64,000 nt of DNA from Dama dama (Eukaryota > Chordata > Mammalia > Artiodactyla > Cervidae): NCBI RefSeq assembly GCF_033118175.1, contig NC_083694.1, positions 36,293,608 to 36,357,607 on the forward strand, written 5' to 3'. This document shows, piece by piece, positions 57,740 through 64,000 of this stretch (position 1 is the first letter of the stretch; each line of letters starts with the position of its first letter). The position numbers and the translations under genes are program-made. The notes beneath the pieces were generated by a model. That model worked only from the letters and a program-made list of their open reading frames with translations. It had not been told where the DNA came from and made no database searches.

Positions 57740-58236
57740 TTGCTTCTTTTTTGTAACTGCAATATACTTGATTTATAGTGTTAATTTCTGCAATACAGCA
57801 AAGTGGTTCAGTTATACACCCATATATTCTTTTCCATTATGTTTTATCAGGATATTGAACATAGTTTCATATGCTATACAATAGGACTTAATTGTTTATC
57901 CATTCTTTATATTATACCGTGCTTTGTATCTGCTAACCCCAAACTCCAGACCCCTCCCTCCCCATCCTCCTCCCCCTTGGCAACCACAGTCTGTTCTCTC
58001 TGTCTGTGAGTCTGTTTCGTAGATGGGTTCGCTTGTGTCATGTTTTAGATTAGAGTGATAGCATATGGTATTTATCTCTGACTGACTTAGTGTGGCCATC
58101 TCTGTGTCCATCCATGTTGCTGCAGATGGCATTATTTCATTCTTTTCTGTGGCTGAGTAGTATTCCATTGTGTTTGTGTGTGTGTGCCCCACGATGGACC
58201 CTTAGGTTGTTTACATGTCTTGGTTATTATGAGTAG
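57740..58236 (-). repeat. L1 3' UTR fragment, antisense
   Basis: The order is 'tgcaatatacttgatttatagtgttaatttctgcaatacagcaaagtggttcagtta', 'tccccttggcaaccacagtctgttctctctgtctgtgagtctgtttc', 'ttcttttctgtggctgagtagtattccattgtg'. This is the classic antisense L1MA-type 3' UTR. Confidence 0.72.
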
Positions 58237-58301
58237 TGGTGCTATGAATATTACTCCTCTTTTACAGGTAGAAAAACCTAGCCTCATAAAAGCTAAAATT
58301 A

Positions 58302-58465
58302 GGGACTTCCCAGATAGTCCAGTGGTAAAGAATCTGCCTCCCAATGCAGGAGACACTGGTTCAATCCCTGCTCGGGGAACTAAGATCCCGCATACCATGG
58401 GGCAACTAAGCCCCTGTGTCACAACTAAGGCCTGATGCACCCAAATAAATTTAAAAAATAAAAAA
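58302..58465 (+). mobile_element. CHR-1-type SINE, sense, with 16-bp target duplication
   Basis: The head is 'gggacttcccagatagtccagtggtaaagaatctgcct' with B box ggttcaatccc. It continues 'ggggaactaagatcccgcatac' and ends in an A-rich tail. The duplication ataaaagctaaaatta is at 58,286-58,301 and 58,466-58,481, a perfect match. Confidence 0.88.
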
Positions 58466-58885
58466 ATAAAAGCTAAAATTACTTGCTCAATATCTTTTGG
58501 CTCAAAAGTGAGAGTCATGAAATCAATCAACCCCTTTTATTTGAAAGCCAAAGCACCTGCCACCTCAGCAGAAGTGCTGAGTCATCAGGAAGGAGGGGGA
58601 CTCAATCATGATGATGCTGCTGGGAGTGGGGTGGACATGAATTAGTTTTTAAAATGTCAGTAGGTAACAGGTCAAGATGTCATGCTTTCTGGCCTCTGTG
58701 CTTCCTCATTGCCCATGTGGCTAAAATCCCTTCCCCTGTTCTGCATTCAAGACCCATCTCCTCCCTGCAACATCTTTGAGGATTCCTCATCAAGGTCACA
58801 GGGAACACCTGTGTCAGCTGTTCCCTTCAAAGGGCATGAATCAATCTACTAACACACGCTGCTGAGAAAGATTGACTACAGGAGG

Positions 58886-58894
58886 ATAAAAAGG
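58886..58894 (+). promoter_or_regulatory. TATA-like box, candidate promoter of the MYOCOS-like gene
   Basis: ATAAAAAGG lies about 25-30 bp upstream of a putative start in 'cagttggcagcagtgag'. A well-formed donor (AAG|gtgagt at 59,064) follows about 150 nt later. The stretch is unique sequence between a CHR SINE and a MIR. It is a prediction only. Confidence 0.35.
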
Positions 58895-58915
58895 CCCAGG
58901 AGGCAGTTGGCAGCA

Positions 58916-59063
58916 GTGAGCTGGTTTGGGCCTTTTCCTTCACGGAGGCTGTGGAGTAACTGATCTGTGGAAGCAGAGTCTGTGCAGAATAAGGGTGTTT
59001 CTTTTAACGACCATGAGCTGAGGTGTGGAAGGGGTCATATCCTGAGCTGATCTGACATCAAAG
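58916..59063 (+). other. MYOCOS: Candidate non-coding first exon of the MYOCOS-like gene
   Basis: It is bounded by the TATA-like box upstream and a perfect AAG|GTGAGT donor. If joined to the acceptor at 60,244, the reading frame of the downstream ATG meets an in-frame TGA in this exon. That would fix ATG 60,288 as the start. The transcription start is a guess to within tens of bases. Confidence 0.35.
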
Positions 59064-59264
59064 GTGAGTCCGTTGGGCTTCCTCCTGAGAACAAACTTCT
59101 GCAGACAGAACATCAGGCTGGTGAGTTCAGGCCCTTGCAACTCCTGAGAACAGCCATGTCACCTCAAGAGTGTGACTGGGTGTGCAGGAATGGAGACTCA
59201 CCTCTTATTCCTTTGGAAATGGCTTGGCACTGAGGCAGAACTGGAGTCGCCTGGCTCTGCAGTG

Positions 59265-59445
59265 GTGTCTTTGAAGCTGGACTGACCTTAGGTTCGGATT
59301 GTAGCTCTGTGCCCCCTGGGGAAGCTGCCTAACTTCTCTGCTGCTCAGTTTCCCCATCAATCGGTTCAGTAGGGATCATAGTAACTTATATTTCAGTTAC
59401 TATGGTTATCAAGTGGGATACTGTAGAAGGATATCCCACAATGTC
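59265..59445 (+). repeat. MIR SINE, sense
   Basis: The order is 'ggttcggattgtagctctgtgcccc', 'gaagctgcctaacttctctgctgctcagtttccccatc', 'gtagggatcatagtaactta'. This is MIR sense sequence. Confidence 0.7.
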
Positions 59446-59529
59446 TGAGTCTTGGCTCCCACTGCTGCCATTTCCCTTCTCAGTATTAAGCCCCCAGTGA
59501 CTAGCCTTGTCCACCCCACGTCCCTTTTC

Positions 59530-59775
59530 TTTTCTTTCGGCTGTGCTGGGCCCTCGTTGCTGAGTGGGCTACTCTAGTTGTGGTGTGTGGGCTTCTCGTT
59601 GCAGTGGCTTCTCTTGTTGCGGAGCACCACCTCTAGGGTTTGACGGCTTCAGTAGTTGTAGTGCGCAAACTTAGTTGCTCTGCGGCATGTGGGATGTTCC
59701 CGGATCAGGGATCAAACCCGTGTCTCCTGCATTGGCAGGCGGATTCTTTGCCACTGAGTCACCAGAGAAGCCCCC
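59530..59775 (-). mobile_element. CHR-2-type SINE, antisense, near full length
   Basis: The pattern is 'cggctgtgctgggccctcgttgctgagtgggct ... gggcttctcgttgcagtggcttctcttgttgcggagcacc ... cggcatgtgggatgttcccggatcagggatcaaacccgtgtctcctgcattggcaggcgg...ccactgagtcaccagagaagccc'. Confidence 0.85.
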
Positions 59776-59872
59776 TTTTCCTGTTGTTTAGAAGTGTTCC
59801 AGGAAGAGGGTTCTGTGTGCCTCAGTGATGCCAAACAGCCCTGTGAGGCTGTGAGGGAGCGGTGCTCGCCAT

Positions 59873-59893
59873 GGGGCGGGGCGGGGCGGGGGG
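59873..59893 (+). promoter_or_regulatory. GC-box array and G-quadruplex motif
   Basis: Four G-runs of at least 4 are separated by single C residues, giving three overlapping GGGGCGGGG Sp1-type boxes. It sits about 370 bp before the acceptor of the MYOCOS-like coding exon. Function is inferred only. Confidence 0.5.
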
Positions 59894-59917
59894 CAGCCAG
59901 GACAGGGCTCCGCTGTG

Positions 59918-60035
59918 CAACCCCAGGAAAGAGTTTACCTCTCTGGGCCTCTGTTTCCTCTCTGGGGGGGCGCCATAGCTGCCCTGGGTTTCCATATCAC
60001 CAGATTGGGGTGATAATACTGGCTCTATCTCATTG
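59918..60035 (+). repeat. MIR SINE fragment, sense
   Basis: The segment 'caaccccaggaaagagtttacctctctgggcctctgtttcctc', with 'ggggtgataatactggctctatctcat' downstream, is MIR core and tail. Confidence 0.6.
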
Positions 60036-60287
60036 TGGGGAGACCTGGCTCTTCCCCAGGGCAGGCCTTGGAATGAGAAAACGTCTGTCTCAGGACAGGG
60101 GTGGGGTGGGGAGTGGGAGGGGGTGAGCTCTGGGGGAACCCACTGAGAACACAGACAGGAGAGTCCTCTGCAAACCCTGCCAAGCTGGACCCAGACACAG
60201 CCATTTCGACCCCTGAAGCAGATTTGCTGGTGCTTTTGTTTTAGATTCACAGGTGCTGGGGAATCTCAATCCTCTGAGTGCAAAGCC

Positions 60288-60382
60288 ATGGCTGAGAAAG
60301 GCTCCACGGGCTACAGCATTAACCTCCGCTACAGAGACCTGGCCTCTGAGGTGATGAGGCGCAGGATCACCATGACCAGGAG
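60288..60382 (+). CDS. MYOCOS: MYOCOS-like gene, coding exon 1 (residues 1-32)
   Basis: The ATG has a strong Kozak context (GCCATGG). Upstream, 'gcttttgttttag' provides an acceptor at 60,244 and downstream AGGAG|gtactc provides a donor. The 31 complete codons read MAEKGSTGYSINLRYRDLAS, then EVMRRRITMTR, plus two bases of an Arg codon. Without splicing the frame would run on to 60,476. Joined to the exon at 63,374 it gives a 79-residue basic protein with a proline-rich tail. The assignment to MYOCOS (myocilin opposite strand, unknown function) rests on location and strand downstream of PRRC2C, not on a sequence search. Confidence 0.62.
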
Positions 60383-61087
60383 GTACTCCCGGGATCTGCG
60401 GTGGGGGCGGGGATGGAGCACACATGCTGATGCTCACCAAGGGCCAAGGACGGCCTCTAGATTCAGGTTTATGTAAAGGCATCCATCTATTGCAGCAGGG
60501 CAGACGTTATGGATGAGAAAACACTTTGTCACCCATGGTGGGAAGCAGACTTCTGTCACATGGTCCTTCAGTAGACAATGATAAGGGTACTGGGATGGAC
60601 TTCAGATCAGTGGCTCTTGACTGAGGCGTGAGGATCACTTTGACAATCAGATGGAAGTTATGATGTATCCTCTCAGTGTAAAAATGCATGACGCTGCAAG
60701 GTTTGGGGAGAGCATGGACGCCCGGAATCTTGTCCTCCCTCCGAAGTAGACGGTCAGCTCCCTGTAAGGCAAGGACTGTTTGTCTCCTTCACCACTCTAT
60801 GCCTGATGCTCAGGACTGGGCTAGCACGCCCTTAGATAGCGGAGACCTCAGCAGGTTGTCTGGCCTACAGAAGACAGTTTGCCTGCCTTGGAGTAGCTAA
60901 CCACCTGAACTGCATGTTGGAGTTCTCAAAAAGTCCCCCACCTGACACCTTCCCCAGATGGTAGGGTCAGTGGATTAAAATACAGGATGCCTCGTTAAAT
61001 TTGAATTTTAGGTGAACAACAGAAGGAGTTTTTTTTTTTGGTCTAAGTTAGTCTGTGTGATTTGTGATATACTTACAGTAAAAGAGG

Positions 61088-61285
61088 GGAATTCCCAGGT
61101 GACTCAGTGGTAAAGAGTCCTCCTGCCAATGGAGGAGACGCGGGTTCGATTCCTGGGTTTGAAAGATCCCCTGGAGTAGGAAATGGCAACCCACTCCAGT
61201 ATTCTTGCCTGGGAAATCCCATGGACAGAGGAGCCTGGTGGGCTATAGTCCATGGGGTCACAAAGAGTTGGACATGACTGAGCAC
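61088..61285 (+). mobile_element. Bov-tA SINE, sense
   Basis: The head is 'ggaattcccaggtgactcagtggtaaagagtcctcctgcc' with an intact B box (ggttcgattcc). The Bov-A body follows and ends 'gagttggacatgactgagcac'. Confidence 0.87.
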
Positions 61286-62045
61286 ACGCATCAAATAAAG
61301 TAAAAAATGTTAGTTGTTTATCTGAAATTTACCTGGACAACCTATGTTTTACTTTGCTAAATCTAGCAAGCCTACAATGTCCACAGTCTTCTCTCTGGTC
61401 TGAGATCCCCAGATCCAGCAGGATGCCCAAGACATCTCATATATAAAGCTTTACAACAAAAACATTAGGACTCCAATTTCTATGAAAACTGAGCTCTTTT
61501 GAAATTGTTGTTTGACTTGACTTGATGCTGTACCTTCGCTGTGGGTCAGGAGGTCATGTGTAGATTCTGAGACTATCCTGATGGAAGGGTGGGAGATAAA
61601 AAGCTGGAGGAAGTCCAGCTCCATTGGCCTGCTTCACTCACTTGTAGCACACGCTAATATGTTGCATTTTGTCTGGGTGGTTTCTGTGGTTTTAAAGTTA
61701 GAGCGTCTAGTCTCAATGAATGTAACCCTCAGGAGAGACAAGTGGCCTAACATAAATTTCTGCCAAGAAACCTGGGTTGAAATAATTCTAATAATTCAAA
61801 TATGGGTAAACAACAATCAGCAGAGCTGACACTTTTGAGTTCTATGGATATAGTATGAGCTTAAAAATGGTGATTTTTATAAAACCTGACAAATTTGGCC
61901 AAAAGTAAAAAATTTGAAATAAGGACCTCCATCCAGTTTGTTCAGTGCTTCTTGACTTCAGTGTTTATTGGAATGTAAGATTTTAGTGAATTGATTTTAG
62001 AAATCATGTACAATTTCTTAGTTATCATAGATATAGAGGTGTTAA

Positions 62046-62256
62046 GGGCTTCTCAGATGGTGCAGTGGTAAAGAATCCACCTGCCAATGCAAGAGATGTG
62101 GATTCAATCCCTGGGAGGGGAAGATCCCCTGGAGAAGGAAATGGCAACCCACTCTAGTATTCTTGCCTGGGAAATCCCATGGACAGAGGAGCCTGGCAGA
62201 CTATAGTCCATGGGGTCACAAAGAGTCAGACACGACTGAGCAATACCCCTATCATG
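62046..62256 (+). mobile_element. Bov-tA SINE, sense, with 10-bp target duplication
   Basis: The head is 'gggcttctcagatggtgcagtggtaaagaatccacctgcc'. The body ends 'caaagagtcagacacgactgagcaatacccc'. The duplication gaggtgttaa is at 62,036-62,045 and 62,257-62,266. Confidence 0.87.
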
Positions 62257-62489
62257 GAGGTGTTAAATTTTACTGATGGGGTTACATGGCAAATTTGATG
62301 TGACTGATTAGACTGTGAGAGTGGGCATTATCTCCAGGGGGCTATGGTTACTGTGCTTTAACATCCACTCAAGAAGAAAGAGATTTCACAGTTCTGGGCC
62401 CTCTCCTGACTTCCTTCCCTGTTACCCGCTCCCCCATTACCCCACACCCCCTCGGCAACATTAGGGATCAGCTCTGACTGGGAGATGCA

Positions 62490-62615
62490 GCACTGAACTT
62501 GTGGTCAGGAGAGGTCTGAGTTTGGATTCCGGTTCTGTCTTTTACTGGCCACATGACCTGGGTGAATCACCTTCTGTCTCAGCTTCTTCAGCTGAAAAAA
62601 ACTGGGAGGGGTGAG
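62490..62615 (+). repeat. MIR SINE, sense
   Basis: The order is 'ggagaggtctgagtttggattccggttctgtcttttactggccacatgacctgggtgaatcacct', then 'ctgtctcagcttcttcagctgaaaaaaactggg'. This is MIR sense sequence. Confidence 0.7.
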
Positions 62616-62904
62616 CTGTCATTGAGAATCTGAATGTAGTTAGTTTCTAGTTAATTTCCAAGTCCTAGCCCGCAGCGGGTACTCCGGGAACTGTTAAATC
62701 TGAATCTGGAATCACTTGGCTGACTAGTCCTATTCCCTTGAAGGCAGGGTTTGCCCAGCCCTGAGTAGAAGAGATGCATGGTGCATTCTAGCAGAAGGGG
62801 AGGAGAACCAGCAGTCTGGGTGTGGGGCGGGGAAGGGGTGTATACAGGGTAGGGTAGGGTCTAGGCAGAAAGAAGAGCTGAAGTGAACCTAGGCTGAACT
62901 GGCC

Positions 62905-63075
62905 AGAGAATGAAAGTGGAAGTCATTCAGTTGTGTCCAACTCTTTGAGACCTCATGGACTGTGTAGCCCGCCAGGTTCCTCCGTCCATGGGATTCTCCA
63001 GGCAAGAATACTGGAATGGGTTGCCATTTCCTCCTCCAGGGGATCTTCCCAACCCAGGGACCAAACTCAGGTGGC
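62905..63075 (-). mobile_element. Bov-tA/Bov-A SINE, antisense, truncated
   Basis: The pattern is 'gtggaagtcattcagttgtgtccaactctttgagacctcatggactgt ... tccaggcaagaatactggaatgggttgccatttcctcctccaggggatcttcccaacccaggga'. The tRNA-derived part is cut off. Confidence 0.82.
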
Positions 63076-63373
63076 CAGACGCAAATAAAATCTTGAGAGA
63101 GAGAGCCTGCCCTAGAGAAACTACAGAGAGCTGGCTGGTAGGGGTGAACCCCAGCTACGTTGGTTCCGTGGGACGAGAGGAGATGGTGCAACTCTCTTTG
63201 AGAAGAAATGACAAGCAAAGTGTAAATAGAGAGTACGTCATTTTAGGGGGGGAAGGATGTCATCTCAAATGCTGAATGCTCCCTTCAGGGGCTGGGATCT
63301 GGGTGTTCTTTCTTCCTTCTGTTTAAAAATCCCAGTTTTATTTAAATGACATTCAGTGTCCCTTTCCTCCCAG

Positions 63374-63518
63374 AGAAGAAAGATTTACCAAGCAAATTGA
63401 TGACGCTGGGGAAATACCCTCAGATGTGGAATCCAGACAAGCCCTTCCGAGTGCAGCTAGCCCCAAAGTCCCCCCAGCCCCACCTCCCTCTCCAGCTGAA
63501 GACTTCCTAAGCACCTAA
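63374..63518 (+). CDS. MYOCOS: MYOCOS-like gene, coding exon 2 and stop (residues 32-79)
   Basis: The acceptor is gtccctttcctcccag. The first base completes the Arg codon split by the upstream donor, giving ...TMTRREERFTKQIDDAGEI. The frame continues to SAASPKVPPAPPPSPAEDFL with TAA at 63,516-63,518. The acceptor has a good pyrimidine tract and the phase fits exactly. The combination of Kozak ATG, matched splice phase and a downstream AATAAA makes chance less likely. No domain is recognised. Confidence 0.62.
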
Positions 63519-63840
63519 AACATTGGTCATTTTGAGCTGGACTTTGACAGGAAACTCCAGAAAACTGTTTCAGCGAAGTCATTGGAGTTGATTTTGAAGA
63601 ATGTCTTGGAAAATCTTTATTCTTTCTTTCCTAGTTTTCTTCTACAACCACCATTGAGCACTGTTTACCATTCCTCCAGCACTTAACCTTTGGTCTCAAG
63701 CCAAGTCTCTGATGTTTATATTCAGTAGTCAATTTTTGTTGTGCTAGAGAACAGTTATGGTAGTCAGTTGTATTTGAATTTTTAAAAAAGTGATCAGGCC
63801 TCCAATGTTTGTTAATAAATTTGGATGAATGAAAAGGCCA
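63519..63840 (+). other. MYOCOS: Candidate 3' UTR of the MYOCOS-like gene
   Basis: About 300 nt of repeat-free sequence from the stop to just past AATAAA at 63,814-63,819. The minus-strand open frame overlapping this region (63,918-63,631) has no recognisable product. Confidence 0.45.
63814..63819 (+). promoter_or_regulatory. MYOCOS: Candidate polyadenylation signal AATAAA
   Basis: A canonical hexamer about 300 nt after the TAA of the MYOCOS-like frame. It is followed within 30-70 nt by G/T-rich sequence (gtctgagttcc, ggggtttgggtttt). Confidence 0.5.
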
Positions 63841-64000
63841 GGCCTCTGTGAATTTAAAGGTCTGAGTTCCAGGGAACTCTGAGGGGTTTGGGTTTTCAAA
63901 GCTCAGCCTGGGGCACAATAGTTTTATGTTCTTTTGTAGCTACGTCCTGTCTTCTGGGCTGGGACTGGGCTGTATTTCACATTTATGGGCAACATTTTCA

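Larger units (their letters stand above)
60383..63373 (+). other. MYOCOS: Intron of the MYOCOS-like gene
   Basis: A GT-AG intron of about 3.0 kb. It holds two sense Bov-tA SINEs, one MIR and one antisense Bov-tA. The stretches 60,483-61,087 and 61,286-62,045 have nothing I recognise. A G-rich tract lies at about 62,818-62,865. Confidence 0.5.

Noticed and set aside
59794..60482. Overlapping 110-142 codon frames on both strands near 60 kb
   Set aside because: They lie over a GC-rich patch and MIR fragment. Products are low-complexity Pro/Arg/Gly with no splice support. Only the 60,288 frame has matched splice sites.
63631..63918. A 95-codon minus-strand frame at the right edge, considered as a MYOC exon
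   Set aside because: It has no olfactomedin or leucine-zipper features. It overlaps the proposed 3' UTR and looks like chance.
1..64000. Search for tRNA or rRNA genes, CRISPR arrays, bacterial or viral cassettes
   Set aside because: None is seen. tRNA-like A/B boxes belong to Bov-tA and CHR SINEs, and all coding content is mammalian or retrotransposon.

Overview
This is nuclear genomic DNA of a ruminant, most likely a bovid (cattle, sheep, goat or relative). The evidence is the repeat load: Bov-tA and Bov-A2 SINEs, CHR-type cetartiodactyl tRNA-derived SINEs, and four blocks of BovB LINE on both strands. The remainder is AT-rich intron with old L1, Tigger, MER5 and MIR copies. The species cannot be fixed from sequence alone.

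Positions 1 to about 53,715 (+ strand) are the 3' part of one large gene, PRRC2C (proline-rich coiled-coil 2C, also BAT2L2/BAT2D1). I place 24 coding exons between 2,621 and 52,052. Every boundary has a GT donor and an AG acceptor and every junction keeps frame. The exons sum to 7,380 nt, or 2,459 codons plus TAA. The window opens inside an intron, so the N-terminal few hundred residues (BAT2_N region) lie upstream. In order the protein shows an E/K/R single-helix or coiled-coil segment, a poly-Q patch, a 2.27-kb exon with two RGG boxes, a second charged helix, an Ala/Pro/Ser/Thr low-complexity tract, and a long Q/P/S-rich C-terminal half. A 1.66-kb 3' UTR ends at an AATAAA at 53,691.

The introns are mostly transposon-derived. 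Notable insertions are a Tigger1 copy (about 3,966-4,790), a long antisense L1 (about 4,791-7,395) carrying three SINEs, and a 2.8-kb antisense BovB with a YADD reverse-transcriptase core (about 37,623-40,435). That BovB is itself interrupted by a TMA7 processed pseudogene flanked by a perfect 18-bp target duplication.

Downstream (53.7-64 kb) lies mostly repetitive intergenic DNA: a second antisense BovB with a sense BovB nested in it, then L1, CHR, MIR and Bov-tA elements. Within it is a small + strand gene model: a TATA-like box at 58,886, a possible non-coding exon ending in a consensus donor at 59,063, a coding exon at 60,288-60,382, and a final exon at 63,374-63,518, with AATAAA at 63,814. 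The joined frame is 79 codons. From its place just 3' of PRRC2C on the same strand I propose MYOCOS (myocilin opposite strand). No MYOC exon, tRNA, rRNA or CRISPR array is visible.
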